NCBI GenBank assembly: GCA_963210315.1
Contig: OY723310.1
Coordinates: 248,001 to 312,000, forward strand
Reading direction: 5' to 3'
Source: Rhynchopus euleeides
Taxonomy: Eukaryota > Euglenozoa > Diplonemea > Diplonemida > Diplonemidae
Length of the DNA stretch: 64,000 nt
Positions 10,422 to 21,731 of the stretch are shown piece by piece; positions within the stretch are counted from its first letter, which is position 1; each line of letters opens with the position of its first letter. The position numbers and the translations under genes were made by a program. The notes beneath the pieces were generated by a model. The model had not been told where the DNA came from. It saw only the letters and a list, made by a program, of their open reading frames with translations, and searched no databases.

Positions 10422-12769
10422 TCAATGCGGGCCTTTCCCGCCGCTTTCGGTTGTCTCAGACAGCGGGTCGTGCACGTCCTTCGGCCATTCGGACCAGGGG
10501 ATGCCGATCCAAGGGTCGTAGCGCGCATCCGGGAAGGGTGCGACAGTCTCGGCATATGCTTCCTTGGCCTCGTTCCGCAGCATCGTGACCAGGGTGGCGA
10601 AGCCGGGGCGGTTGTGCGGCTTCGCCACACACATGGCCTGGATGGCGCGCACGCCTTCAGGGATGCATTCGCCGGCAATGCGCTCCAGTACCTTCGGGCG
10701 GCTCGCGTACGTCATGATCCGCCACGAGCAGTCGTCCTGCCAGTCGCGCTCAAACGGGATGTCCCCTGCCATGAGCTCCGTCTGAAGGGGTGGAGGCGGT
10801 GTGGGTGTGGGTGTGGTGTGGGTGGCGGAGGACAGTTTCGTGATTTCGTGTGTGCTGCTCTGGGGGTGGGCCCTGGGGATAGTTTTGCAGCAGAAATCAT
10901 ACCATCAGCACGCCGAAGCTGTACACATCGCAGGAGTCGGTGTAGGGCTGCTCGGCCCACACTTCCGGGGCCATGAAGGCGAAGGTGCCCTGTGGGGTGA
11001 GGGTGGTGGTGCAGAACACAACACAACTCGAAGCTCTGTGCAGAATCAGTTCAACCACAGCGGCGGCGATGCGGCGGCATCTGCACACACCTTGATGAGC
11101 GACTTGTCCTTCGCCACTTTGAGTTTCGGGAGCGTCTTCGGCGGGGCGAAGGTGGTGGCGCTGGACTTGCTGCGCTCGCCCGGCGCATCCGGGTTCTTCT
11201 TCCCGTCGTGCCCGCCGATCTTGGAAAGCCCGAAGTCTGCAATCTTCATCGTGTCCCCAGTCACGAAAACGTTGGCCGACTTCAGGTCGCGGTGGAAGAT
11301 GCGCTTGTGGTGCAGGAAAGCCATTCCCTTCGCGATCTGCATCAACCACTTCAGCTTCCGCCCCCACACCACCTGCTCCTTGGCATCCATCATCGTCTTG
11401 AATGCCTCTTGCAGCGTCCCCGACTCGCAGTACTCTGTGATGATCGCCAGACGTTCCTTCTCAAAGACAGCGCCGAGCAGCATCAGGATGTTGGGGTGCC
11501 GCAGGAGGGTCATGATCTTCACCTCCGTCTTCCACACCTCAAGCTCCTCCTCTGTCCACGCCTTGTCACCTCGAAGCACCTTCACCGCCACCTCGGTTGC
11601 CTGGTAGTCGCCTTTGTAGACCTAAGTGCAGGGTGTGGGTGTGGGAGGATCAAATCATGCATTGGGGCTGCATGGAGGTGCGAATACACCTCCATCGTCT
11701 CCTGGGCACACTAGGAGCTGTTTTTGATGTTTTCAATGTACAGGCGGTTCACCCCATCCACACCTCCCCAAACACGGGTGCAGACACTGAGGAGACAAGA
11801 GACATACTGTTCCGAACCCGCCACAGCCCAACAAGGCTTCGCGGTCAATGGTGACGTCGGTGAAGGTAATGCCAAAGTTCGTGATCATATTCTGTATGGG
11901 CAAAAAGACGTAGGGTGGGAGTGGTGTGTGGAATGTGTGTCTGCAGGCGCCACACCACTGCGCCACAGAGCTCGGAGTGTACGCCGGGAAGCATCACGGG
12001 TTCCTGCTCCTATCGCACTCCGCCATCACAGCCCTCCCCTTCACCCCCACACACAGACCAAATGAAGCAACCTACAAACCCCACCCAACACCCCACCACC
12101 ACCACCACCACCACCCCCTCCCGTCACCCAACAACAGAAACAAACCTTGCCAATCCCCTCGAGCAGCCCGTCCATCCCGGGGTCGGACTTGTCTCGCCTC
12201 CCACTGGACGCCGTCCTATGTCGGCTGGTCGACGGCGCGCTCCTGTTGAGTTCGAGCTGCACCCGCAGCGCAGCCTTCAGGCTGTCCCTCTCCTGTGTCA
12301 CCTTCCCGAGCTGCTGCTTCAGCTGCTGATACTGTGACGTGGAAGGCTGCGCAGAGCGGCTCGAGTCCTGCGAGGTTGGAGTCGACGCCGGGCGGCGGAG
12401 GAAGAGAGGGGAGGAGGACGACGCGCGCAGTGTCGACGGCGAGGCGGAGCGGGGGGTGGAGGAGTCCTTGGCAGCCCGCTTCCCGCCCTGCGATGTGCGC
12501 GATGGGCCTGTCGGTGTCACGCTCGGCATGCGGCGGTGCGCCTGCGGCGTCGCGCTGCGCTTCACCATATTGAGGGAGTTCTGCGACCCACCCCGCTCAA
12601 TCCCGGTGGGCGTGCGGCTGCGCGGCCTCACCCCGCTCGCCTTCCCATCCCGCACCTTCCCCGCCATCACCTCGCGGCGCCGGCTCTCCTGCACTAGCGT
12701 GAGGGACGGGGGTGCAGGCACCCGTTTTCCACTCCCGTGCTTCTTCGGCACCCCATTGCCCAGCACCAT
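10422..12769 (-). CDS. TKL-family (RAF/MLK-like) protein kinase, five exons
   Basis: A serine/threonine or dual-specificity kinase of the tyrosine-kinase-like group; its substrate is unknown. Exons on minus are 12769-12146, 11891-11808, 11621-11091, 10989-10903 and 10781-10422. All four introns are phase 0 and GT-AG, 254, 186, 101 and 121 bp long. The product is 561 aa. Residues 1-190 are basic and Ser/Pro-rich, with a short coiled coil before the catalytic domain. The Gly-loop GCGGFGT ends exon 2 and joins VYKG in exon 3. Other landmarks are VAVK (Lys250), alpha-C Glu269, HRDLKSAN (Asp348), DFG (Asp365), an APE in exon 4 (MAPEVW) and the SFGVLMTELMAGDIPF helix across the last junction. All catalytic residues are present. 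The ATG at 12769 is the first in-frame Met of exon 1; an upstream exon is possible. Confidence 0.9.
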
Positions 12770-14034
12770 CCCCCGCTCCGCCACCCCCACCGCCACGGTG
12801 ACGGCGTGTGGGGGAGGAGGTGGCGGGGAGGACGGAGAAAGGGGAGAGTGGGGGGTGGGGGTGGGGGTGGTGGAAAGGGGGAGGGGAGGGGAGGGAGAGA
12901 GAGAGAGAATACCCCCTCCCTTCTCTCTTACTCTTTGCCTTTCCTCAACGTGCCCCCGCCCCCTCGCCCCTTCCGCGCGGTGGGGGGGGGGGTGGTAGGT
13001 GGGGGGGGGGAAGGTGAAGGTGACGAGCGCTCTAAGGGGGTTTTGGGTATTTCGAAGGACAGGCTGTAGTGTGTGTGTGTGTGTGGGTCTCAAAGATGCG
13101 CCACGACTGGCGGGGGAGGGGGTGGGGGTGGTGCCGTGTGTTGACACCTGGCAAGGGGTGGTGTTGTGTGGTGGGCCGTGGCGTTCGAAAAATAAGATGA
13201 GCGCCAAAATTGCATTTTATATGACTGCTGTGGCAAAGAGCGCGCACTTGCTGTCTCAAGGCTGTGTTGAAGAAGTGGCACGAAGGCGCGAATCCTAAAG
13301 CTTCAGTCGTACGATTTCCTTCGTCACTTCGCGACCTTGCTACGCTTCGTCGCTCGGAACTGGGAAAAACAACAAGCAACTCTCCGTGAGGAGGTGTTGT
13401 CCTTGGTTCCCCAATAAAGCGCTGCATCAGTGCCTGCTATACAACCTTTCGACACTGACAGCAGCCAAGATTTGGGCTCAGCGGCGGCGGGGTGTGGGGG
13501 TGGGTGAGGATAATATTGCCTCCTCTCAGTGCAATGCAGAACAGAGTATAGCATCCCTGCCGATCTCTCTCTTCTCTCTTTCTACATCTCTCCCACTTGG
13601 GTTTGGTTCTGCGTGTAACAAAACCAATGCACACGTGAGTGCGAACCACGGCTGGGCGAGCGGGGTCCTGGCAAGCGACGCGCATTCCTCCCAACGCGAG
13701 AGCGTGTCTGAGAGAAGAAAAGAGCCACGTCCGAACCATTCAAAATGTGTGCTGCATGTGTCGCCTCACCGAGCACAAACCGGTTGCAACCCCACCCCCA
13801 AGGCAAGGGGCGCCAGAGGAGACATCAGAGGGCACGGGGCACACCACTCTGTCAAGAGCAGCGCGGTTTCCGCACCCTCCCCTCCCCTCCCCGCTCCCTC
13901 CCACCCCCTAGACCCCCCACCCGCTGTCAAGCGCGCGGGGGACGGGGGTTTGGGTGGCATCGGGGCGCGGGCGGTTCTGGGGGAGGAAGGCCACCACACG
14001 AAAATGACACGCAACGTCAGCACCACCTCTCTCT
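12770..14034. other. gene-free stretch 5' of the kinase
   Basis: Very purine/pyrimidine-biased DNA with G-runs, (GT)n at 13070-13086 and one copy of dispersed repeat R2 (about 13228-13390). The long open frames here are low-complexity and were not accepted as genes. Confidence 0.45.
13228..13390 (+). repeat. dispersed repeat R2, copy 1
   Basis: It shares AGCGCGCACTTGCT, GGCTGTGTTGA, CCTAAAGCTTCAG, ACGATTTCCTTCGT and TTGCTACGCTTC, in that order, with 15947-16095. Confidence 0.7.
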
Positions 14035-15198
14035 CTACGCGGCAACACCGCCGCCGGCAGCACTGCCGCACCGCCATGCCGGATCTCGCGAGCCACCCCC
14101 ACGCCCCCCTCCGCCGGGCTGCGCCGCAGGAAACCCACGCACCACGGAGAGCAGCGTCGGCTCGTGCTGCCTGGGCGAGCAGCACCACACCGCAGCACTG
14201 CCACCACCACCACCATCTTCGTACTCCCCCAACGCCGCATCCGCTGCAGGCGGCAGGGCACCTCCGCCCGACATCACCCATGCAGTCTCTGCTGCGGCTG
14301 CGCGGAGGTAGGGGAGCTCGCGCGCAGCCTGCACCGCGACGCGGCGGCGGAGGTCCACCTCCCGAAGCAGCAGGGCTTCCATCGCGCCCGTCGCAACGTC
14401 TGCGGGGAGGCAGCGCAGCAGCGGTGCCCAGTGCTTCACGTGGGCCTCGGAGAGGTGCGGCCTGCGCCGGGCGGGGCGGCAGGGCGTTGCCCCGCGGGCG
14501 GGCTGCGGCGGTGTGGGGAGGCGCGAGGTGGAGGCGGCGTCCCCAGCGGACTGCGCCGCTGCGCGGTCCAGGCGGGCGGCGAGCGAGGCACGCCGGGCCG
14601 ACTCTGCTGTGGGGCTGTCCCGCCTCTCTGCGGAGATGGATGCGAAGCGCAGCGCCTCCTCCCGTGAGATGGCACGGCGCTGCGTGGATTCGGTCCGCAT
14701 GGTGATGGATTGCTCCGCAACGTCTGCACGGAGGCTCTCAACCAGCGCCGTGGCGCAGCACCTCCTGTAGAACAGCTGGATGCAGAGCGCGGCCTGGTCG
14801 CGCTTCCGGCTGAGCGTTTTGGAAACAAGCTTCTTTGCGAGGATGATGGCCCGCGTGATGGAGTACCACCTGACACGGATGCGGTGGTGCATCGTGCGGA
14901 CCTGCCTGCAGTGCAGCCGGAACCTCCATATCGCCTGTATGATGCTCGCCTTCTCCCGCATGTCCTCCTCCTCCTGCAGCCGCTTCACCTTCGCAACCCT
15001 CGCGCGTGTGTACATCCCTTGGATCAGCCGGGCCGCGGTGTCGGCCCGCTGGAGCTGCTCCGCCGATTCCTGCGGCGTCGGCGATTGCCCCCGGCGGCCC
15101 CCGCGCTTGCCGCCCTTGCCCTTCGGGTTCTGGGAGGATGGTGGTGCGCGCTTTGGAGGGGGGCGGCCCCGGGGCTGCGCTGGCTTCTTTGGAGGCAT
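14035..15198 (-). CDS. IQ-motif basic protein
   Basis: A predicted 387-aa protein starting MPPKKPAQPRGRPPPKR. Residues 1-45 are a Lys/Arg/Pro-rich tail. IQ-like, calmodulin-binding-type helices lie near residues 55-75 (AARLIQGMYTRARV), 84-104 (SIIQAIWRFRLHCR) and 136-156 (LCIQLFYRRCC). Residues 160-270 are Arg/Ala/Glu-rich and probably helical. The C-terminus is Gly/Pro-rich and may not be real to its last residue; a missed intron there is possible. The ATG at 15198 is preceded by about 60 nt of C-rich CCCTCACC/CCACC leader. The IQ repeats suggest a calmodulin/EF-hand partner, as in cytoskeletal or flagellar proteins, but no orthologue was recognised. Confidence 0.65.
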   Translation of the reverse strand: MPPKKPAQPRGRPPPKRAPPSSQNPKGKGGKRGGRRGQSPTPQESAEQLQRADTAARLIQGMYTRARVAKVKRLQEEEDMREKASIIQAIWRFRLHCRQVRTMHHRIRVRWYSITRAIILAKKLVSKTLSRKRDQAALCIQLFYRRCCATALVESLRADVAEQSITMRTESTQRRAISREEALRFASISAERRDSPTAESARRASLAARLDRAAAQSAGDAASTSRLPTPPQPARGATPCRPARRRPHLSEAHVKHWAPLLRCLPADVATGAMEALLLREVDLRRRVAVQAARELPYLRAAAAETAWVMSGGGALPPAADAALGEYEDGGGGGSAAVWCCSPRQHEPTLLSVVRGFPAAQPGGGGRGGGSRDPAWRCGSAAGGGVAA

Positions 15199-15253
15199 CG
15201 TGGCGGGGGGGTGGGTGGTGGTGGGTGGTGGGGGTGAGGGTGAGGGTGGGGGA
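15199..15253 (-). promoter_or_regulatory. C-rich leader directly before the IQ-protein start codon
   Basis: On the minus strand the start codon follows an uninterrupted pyrimidine-rich run of CCCTCACC and CCACC units with no AG dinucleotide. It could be a core promoter or 5' UTR element; the role is inferred from recurrence at other starts. Confidence 0.3.
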
Positions 15254-15946
15254 AGCCCGACCACCCTTTTAGGTGTGCATGCGGAGGGACGGCATGTCTG
15301 TACTGTGAAGGGGGTGGTGGTGGTGGTGGTGGTGGTGGTGGTGCGGTGGGTTTTCTGAAAAGTGTTTCTGCGCTTTGATCTGCACGTTTTGGTTTGGCTT
15401 CCTTTATTTCATTGCATTGGCGCTCCCACACTCCTGCTGATTGATAGTGGTGTCGTGAGTGGGGAGCACAGGGGGCACGAACAACGCACGAAAAACCCTT
15501 TTCCCACTCACACTGAAGTGTGCGGAACAATAAAGACAGATGCAACTGCGGCAGCCACCCGGGCCGATGGGGGATGGGATGGGATGGGGTGAGGCAGGCT
15601 CAGGCTCAGGATCAGTACCAGACCACCGACACTTCACTCCCCCGCCCCCTCCAGCAAGACTCTTCCGGGTGCACTCGCCATCCGATAAAGGATGGGGGCG
15701 GAGAGGGGGGGAGGGGCCAGCGCCACGCACCTTTGCCTCTCGTGGCTCCAGAGAAGCAGTAGCAGAAGCAGTGTGTAGTATACATAATGGACAGGGCTGC
15801 AGCGGAAAGGTGTGATTCTTCTGCACCCCAACCAACACGAAGCAGCACGGGGTGTGAGTAGTGAAGTAGAAGAAATCGTACCCCTTTCGCTTTATTATAG
15901 ACATCCTGTCCAGCAACTGTGGGGGAACAGTTCCGGACTACTTTTT

Positions 15947-16095
15947 GTTGAGCGCGCACTTGCTATATCGGGGCTGTGTTGAGGCCCTGTGAAGGTGCTA
16001 ATCCTAAAGCTTCAGGCCTACGATTTCCTTCGTTACCCTCGCGACTTCGCTACGCTTCACGTCGCGAGGAACTAGTAAAAAAAACAATGGAAATC
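15947..16095 (+). repeat. dispersed repeat R2, copy 2
   Basis: It carries the same word order as 13228-13390. It includes CCTAAAGCTTCAG, CCTACGATTTCCTTCGT, TCGCGAC and GCTACGCTTC and ends in an A-rich stretch. Confidence 0.7.
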
Positions 16096-16255
16096 TCCCA
16101 GGAAGCCTTCGTCATTATTCAGCTTTGCCTGCCAAATTTGGGAAACAAATCGCATCAAAAGAAAAAATGACCTCGTCGGCGCCTGTAGCGAAGACCACCA
16201 CCAGAGTTGACCTTCCTTCACTCGTTATGCAGGTCGGAGGCGGAAGGGGGTATTG

Positions 16256-16300
16256 AAATAGAAGCAGAAGGAAGCACAAGGATGAGCTCCCTTCACTCGT
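16256..16300 (+). repeat. dispersed repeat R4 (GAAGGAAGCACAAGGATGA), copy 1
   Basis: About 45 bp nearly identical to 34497-34541, containing GAAGCACAAGGATGAG and CTCCCTTCACTCGT. Confidence 0.65.
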
Positions 16301-16741
16301 TGTGCAGGTTGTGTCTGAGATCCAGTGTTTTGGGAGAAGGGGGGGGGGGGGGTGGCTTTCGTATTTTTCAGGAACAGCAAAGACTACTCCACACCTGAGG
16401 TGACACCCTCTGCATGAGGGTTTGCAGGAGAAGGCGCTGGAAAGCCCTACCTCGTGCAAGCAAGGGAATGAAGGCGGGCAGATGTGTGGGAGGAAGACGT
16501 CAGCGGCATTCATGTGATGGCGAATCGGCAATAGAAAGGCGAGCAGGTGGTGAGAGAGAGACTGTGTGTCTGTGGGGCTGCCCCTAGTGGCTTTGCCGTG
16601 CAATATACAGAGAAGGTTTCCATCATCGATTGGCCCAGAAACATTGTTGCCGCACAGTCTTGGCAAAGACATGCAGGCGGGAGAGTGTGCTGCAGGCGAT
16701 GGAACCGGCTGCGATTGGCGGGGGCGGAGGTGCGGCCCCCC

Positions 16742-17661
16742 TCACTGCGACGTGTCGTAGTGGAGGACACGGTAGTTTGTCTGCTCCGAGTCGCGCAGCT
16801 CATTCACAATCAGCTCGCAGCGCTGGCTGTGTGTGCGTGGGGGAGGTGGTCCCTTCAGAGTTCACTCAGAATTTCACACCAAAAGAAAACGACAACATCA
16901 CACACCCACACCCCCCCCCCCCCACCCCTGATGCACTACTGCACGGCCTTATATATACTCTCCATACTACCCCACCCTTCGCCATACCTGCACAAAAAAT
17001 ACGCCACAGGAACCGACTTGTTGCAGCACAGGTCGATGAAGTTCATCGCCAGGATCGGGTCATCCTCGAGCGCTGTCTTGCACAGGTCACAGTCCGTCAC
17101 GGAGGGCGCGCGGTACGGCGCGTAAGGCGTATCATCCTCGTCCACTAGAGGGTTGTTGGAGATGAAGAAACGCTTCATCTTCTTCATATAGCCGAGGCTC
17201 GGCGGGAAGGCTGTGATGAAGTTGTTGTCAAAGCTCATCTCCTCCAGCGCCGCGAGCTTGTCGATGTCTATCGGGACGGAACGGAGCTTGTTGTTGGAGC
17301 AGTTCAAACGCTGCAGATACTTCAGGGCGCAGATCTCGTCGGGCAGCTCCTCCAGCGCATTGTAGCACAGATCCAGCACCTCCAGCCTTTCCGCGAGATG
17401 GCAGATCGTCGCCGGCAAACGCTTGAGCGTATAGTTGTTGTCGATGCTGATGGTGTACACCTTGCTCAGCCTCCCCACCTCCTCCGGTATCCTCTCCAGC
17501 TCCTCGTAGCTGGAGATGCGCAGCGCCGTCCGCCCCTCCCCCACTGCCCGGTCGAACTCGTCCTTCACCGACTGCTCCTCCTTCTCGCTCTCCAGGATGG
17601 CAAGCCCGCTCCGCTGGTATACCTCCGCAAGCGGCTTGCGGTTGCACACAACCACAGCCAT
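16742..17661 (-). CDS. leucine-rich-repeat protein with C-terminal cysteine cluster, two exons
   Basis: A predicted 252-aa protein. Exon 1 is 17661-16988 and exon 2 is 16826-16742. The 161-bp intron is phase 2 (CAG|GTATGG donor, CACACACAG acceptor). Residues about 50-190 hold five to six LRRs of the L..LP..I..L..L..L....N..L type, for example LEVLDLCYNALEELPDEI and LQRLNCSNNKLRSVP. Downstream, CDLC, a CC pair, and FLC then QRC form a possible zinc-binding knuckle that is only complete after splicing, which supports the intron. LRR proteins of this class act as protein-interaction scaffolds. No close orthologue was recognised. A pyrimidine-rich CCCTCACC leader precedes the ATG. Confidence 0.8.
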
Positions 17662-17731
17662 GGTGAAGGTGGGGAGAGAGGGTGAGGGTGAGGATGGGGA
17701 AGACAAGGCGGGGTGGGTGGGTGGGTTGTAC
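17662..17731 (-). promoter_or_regulatory. C-rich leader before the LRR gene start
   Basis: The minus strand reads as CCCACCC, CTTCCCCATC and CCCTCACC units directly up to the ATG. No AG lies between the tract and the start codon. Confidence 0.3.
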
Positions 17732-18158
17732 AGCTCTAAGGACACAAGCCCCACACACACACCCGTCAATATTTTGTGTTCCGCGTATGTTACACCGAGC
17801 GAGACTCTCTGGTGCGGCCCCTCGCTGACACGCACGCCCTGTGCCTCCCCGCGCCTCCCCCCCTGCAGGCTTGGGGGGGTGGCAGGGGTGGGGGGGGGGG
17901 GGGGGGGCGATGGAGGTCCTGCATGGGGGTGGTGTGGTGTGGTGTGGTGCCCCTCGAGGCGGTGGAGGGGAGGGCGGCAGGGAGGCAGGGCTGATCAGGG
18001 TGCGGGTGACAGAGAAGGGTTTGGCGTGTGGGGGGGGGGGGGGGGGGGTGGGGGGGAGACCACGAGAACTTCGCTTCGATACGACCCGGCGCTGGTTTTG
18101 CCAGTTTTCTTTGTTTTGAAATATGAGAGAGAGAGAGAGAGGGGGGGGGGGGGGGGGC
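17732..18158. other. intergenic with long G-runs
   Basis: G-runs lie at about 17888-17908, 18031-18047 and 18141-18157, with (GA)n before the last. It leads into E1 copy 2. No gene was recognised. Confidence 0.5.
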
Positions 18159-18160
18159 TA

Positions 18161-19307
18161 GGGGGGGTCAAATGCCACCCTTTTACGTGGACAAACACGA
18201 TTTTTCAAAAAACCGGCGCAGAGGCCCCAAAGCCCCCGTAAACCCTCCAAACCCCCCCAGATCGGTCCGGAAACCCATCGAACCCCACTTTTCCACCATT
18301 CCGGGCACCTCAGGTGCCCGAATTGGGGTACCTAAATTTTGTGCCACCGTTTGGTACCGTACAGTGCCACTGTGTGGGAGGTTGGAAAAGAAAATGCCCC
18401 AACACACCACATCTGAGGGTTGCAATGCATGTTGCTTGCCAACCACGTCATCCGGTGGGTGTCAGGCGCTATGTAGGTGGCATTAGCCAGGTCTTCGATG
18501 TGTTCTGGCTTGTATATGTACCTCCCTGCCACCATGCACCGGGAGGCTGCCTGTAGGTACGGAACAGTCCAGATGGTCGTGTGATTCCTGTGCAGCAGTG
18601 CTCCACAACCGGGATGTGTTGACAACGACTGTTGCAACACGAGCTGTACATTCCGGGAACACATGAAGTGCGCTGTCGTGGTACCCATTGTGCCAGAATT
18701 GGTAGTTGCTGCGGTCTACTTTGCCTGGCCCAAGAGCACTGGTACTGAACGGTGCAATATGCGTGGCGAGGTGAATACAACGGAAGCGCGCAAAGTCAAT
18801 ACAGCTCTCGGATGGCGGGTGGTGGTGCCACTAGTGTGTGACGTTCACTCGAGGATACAACGCATCACAATGAATCAGCAACCGTGGACCGAGTACAATA
18901 CGCTCTCTGTGGCTGGTGTGGGGGACAAAGGCAGTGCCTGTGCCGCAGGCAGGGAGGTATATATACAAGCCAGAACACATCGAAGACCTGGCTAATGCCA
19001 CCTACATAGCGCCTGACACCCACCGGATGACGTGGTTGGCAAGCAACATGCATTGCAACCCTCAGATGTGGTGTGTTGGGGCATTTTCTTTTCCAACCTC
19101 CCACACAGTGGCACTGTCCGGTACCAAACGGTGGCACAAAATTTAGGTACCCCAATTCGGGCACCTGAGGTGCCCGGAATGGTGGAAAAGTGGGGTTCGA
19201 TGGGTTTCCGGACCGATCTGGGGGGGTTTGGAGGGTTTACGGGGGCTTTGGGGCCTCTGCGCCGGTTTTTTGAAAAATCGTGTTTGTCACCCCCATTTGA
19301 CCCCCCC
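18161..19307 (-). mobile_element. E1 foldback element, copy 2 (inverted, subfamily B)
   Basis: 1147 bp. CTAG flanks both sides (TA at 18159-18160 and 19308-19309). Here the long end is on the left and the short end on the right, so the element is inverted relative to copy 1. It shares with copy 5 several differences from copies 1, 3 and 4: GTACGGTAC, GTATATATACC, CACTTCATGTG and a one-base deletion in the central frame. Confidence 0.9.
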
Positions 19308-19309
19308 TA

Positions 19310-19757
19310 GGGGGGGGGGCGCAATGACCCCCCCCACCTGATTTTGGCCCCTGAGTTCGGCGGCGGTTCGGCGGAGTTGCGGCAAAGGGGGGGGGGGGGG
19401 GGGGTCTGTTTGGCTGCAAACCCCAGAGATCGCAACCTTTGGGGCGGGCTGAATCACCCACCCCCAAGCTGCTTTGCTATACTTTGTTTTTTTTTGAACC
19501 GCCCTGAAATCCTCTGGAGAATCGGCCGGTTCAGAGAATCTTGCGAACCCACCCCACCCCCCACCCACCCCCTCTCATATTCCACAAACAGAAATCAACA
19601 ACACCAGGCCTCATCCCCCCAACCCCTCCCCCGCACCCCAACAAACCACCATAACCACCACACCTTCCCACGCGCATCCTTTCGTAGTTCTCCATCTTCT
19701 GAAAGATACACCACTCACCACTCACCACCACCACCACCACCACCATCCCCTGCCACC
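19310..19757. other. intergenic, 3' of the helical-repeat gene
   Basis: G-runs occur at 19310-19319 and 19387-19404, with CACCAC repeats at 19724-19744. No gene was recognised. Confidence 0.5.
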
Positions 19758-21290
19758 CTACATCTCGATGGAAGGCGACACGTCGGCGGAGTGCACGTTC
19801 ACCATGCGTGTCTGGGGGCCAGCCCAGCGGAAGGTGAACCGGAAGCGCGGGTCGACATCCCCTGTCGGGCCGCGTGACCGCGTGCTGGGGTACCGCATCC
19901 TCTCCGACACCTTCGCGACGTCGTAGTCGAAGCTCTTCACCACACCCCCCTGCAGGAGGTGGTTAGGCGCGCTCTTCTTGAAGTACGGCATGGGCACTGC
20001 CTCATCCGCTTCAGGGCTGATCAGCGCCTCCAGGCGCGACACCTCCCCCTCCGTCAGAGCATACGACGCATGGGATGCAGACGCTGCGGCACCGGCAGCA
20101 CCGCCCCCACCCTCCACCCCGGGGCGCGTCCCGTTGCTGGGCAGCACCGACCGGGCGTAGCGGTGGTGGTGTCCGCCGTCGCAGCCCTCCGTGTCGGGCA
20201 TGATCCCCAGCGCCTCCGCCTGGGCCAGCAGCGACTGCGCCTTGGCCTGAATCGCGTCCATCTCCCCGAGGAGCCCGTCTGACTTGAGTGTGGCGTAGAT
20301 ACGCGAGGCCAACGTGTCGGCCTGCGCCGAGCCTACGGACAGCAGGTATTTCACAGCCTGCTTCCCGATGGAGGCCTGCCAGTCTGACGGGATCCCGACA
20401 CCCCCGAAGGTCTTCCGCGCCTCCCCGGCAGCCCAGCTGACGCGCATCGGGTGCTCCGCAGCCACGGCGCAGGTGACGAGGGAGGCGATGGCTGCGCCAT
20501 CCGGGGGGATGCCGAAGACCTCCATCTCGTCGTAGACAGCGATGGCATCGGCGAGGAGGCCTCTGGAGGCGAAGTGTGCCAGAAGCGCTTTGAAAACCTC
20601 CCAGTTCTTCGGCGGGTCGGTGAGGCGCTTGTAGACAGAGGTGGCCCGGTCGGTGTCCCCCCTCTGCAGCGCCTGCAGGATCTCCCGTTCGTACTCCAGG
20701 TCGTCCGGGTCCTGGAACCTGTCCTGGGCCTCGCGGTCGCCGATCATCATCTTGCGCTGCCAGTCGTCGGCCAAGGGGTGGCGAACCATATACAGAGACA
20801 TGTTGGCACGCCACGTCATCTCACGCGACTTGTCAGACAAGGGGCGGTTCCCCTTCCAGCTCTCCGTGATGAGCGACTCGTCGTAGTGGTCGTGGAACTG
20901 GTGGGGCACGATGTGCTTTGCCATGGTCCTCTTCTCGCCCTGGATCTCGTCGGCCAGCCCGTCGATGTAGATGTCAGGCATGAACTTCGAGACCTCGTCG
21001 CGCGGGATCAGCTTGTTCCCGAAGTAGTCGCTGGGGGGCATGCCCGGGACGCCAAGGTCCTCATTCCCCTCCCAGGTCTTCCCCGGGTTGAGCGACTCGA
21101 CAGAGACACCCCGCTTCGCGTGTTTGTTCTTCCCGGTCATCACGTCGTCCATCCAGAAGGGGTTCTCCCGAGGCGTGTCCTCAGGGAACCCGGGCACGGC
21201 CACCTTCCCGGAGCAGTAGAGGTGCTTGGAGCGGGGTGGCGGTTCCCCGAACCAGGTCCGCTTGGCCAGGGTTGTCGCAGTTCGCTTCAT
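19758..21290 (-). CDS. helical-repeat (PPR-like) protein, possibly mitochondrial
   Basis: A single-exon 510-aa protein. The N-terminus MKRTATTLAKRTWFG is basic with hydroxylated residues and no acidic residue before Glu16, consistent with a mitochondrial presequence. Residues about 200-330 show paired helices of pentatricopeptide type, such as YEREILQALQRGDTDRATSV, WEVFKALLAHFASRGLLADA and IAVYDEMEVFGIPPDGAAI. The last segment has the MEVFGIPPD turn typical of PPRs. The C-terminus ends RFTFRWAGPQTRMVNVH. PPR proteins bind organellar RNA or, in some protists, are mitoribosomal subunits; either role would fit, and neither can be proved here. The ATG at 21290 lies just after a CCCCACCCCC-type tract. 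Confidence 0.75.
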   Translation of the reverse strand: MKRTATTLAKRTWFGEPPPRSKHLYCSGKVAVPGFPEDTPRENPFWMDDVMTGKNKHAKRGVSVESLNPGKTWEGNEDLGVPGMPPSDYFGNKLIPRDEVSKFMPDIYIDGLADEIQGEKRTMAKHIVPHQFHDHYDESLITESWKGNRPLSDKSREMTWRANMSLYMVRHPLADDWQRKMMIGDREAQDRFQDPDDLEYEREILQALQRGDTDRATSVYKRLTDPPKNWEVFKALLAHFASRGLLADAIAVYDEMEVFGIPPDGAAIASLVTCAVAAEHPMRVSWAAGEARKTFGGVGIPSDWQASIGKQAVKYLLSVGSAQADTLASRIYATLKSDGLLGEMDAIQAKAQSLLAQAEALGIMPDTEGCDGGHHHRYARSVLPSNGTRPGVEGGGGAAGAAASASHASYALTEGEVSRLEALISPEADEAVPMPYFKKSAPNHLLQGGVVKSFDYDVAKVSERMRYPSTRSRGPTGDVDPRFRFTFRWAGPQTRMVNVHSADVSPSIEM

Positions 21291-21729
21291 CGTTGCGACT
21301 TTGAAAGGGGGTGGGGCGGTGGGGTTGGTAGGGTGGGGTAGGGGGCAGCAGGCAGTTCCGCCGCCCACCCCCAGACCCCCGGCCCCGAGGCTGGACCCCT
21401 CGCTTGCTGCGCGGGTCTCCCTGGTGGTGGTGGTGGTGGGGGGAGGGGGGAGGGGAGGGGTGCTCGAAATCCCTTCAAACTGATGGGTGAGGGGGGGTAA
21501 TCGGAACCTGTCTGTTGCCACTGTTGTTGTTTCTGCGTGCGGGGACCCGAGAGCTGAAGAGCCGAGACGAGACACCACGACAGCGCCCTTCATCACAGCT
21601 CACATGAGTGGAGTCTTCTTGATGACTGAGCGCCTGTCCACTATAATGGTGGGGGTGGGGTGGGGTGGGGTGGGGGGTGTCTTGCTCGGTCAGAGGATAC
21701 AAGGAGGAGATAGGGGGGGGGGGGGGGGG
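21291..21729. other. intergenic, 5' of the helical-repeat gene
   Basis: It contains a (GGT)n run near 21424-21440, TGGGG repeats near 21650-21680 and the G-run bordering E1 copy 3. No gene was recognised. Confidence 0.5.
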
Positions 21730-21731
21730 TA

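Larger units (their letters stand above)
15254..16741. other. gene-free stretch with (GGT)n and dispersed repeats
   Basis: It contains (GGT)n at about 15311-15346, repeat R2 copy 2 (15947-16095) and a repeat around 16256-16300 that recurs at 34497-34541. No gene was recognised. Confidence 0.45.
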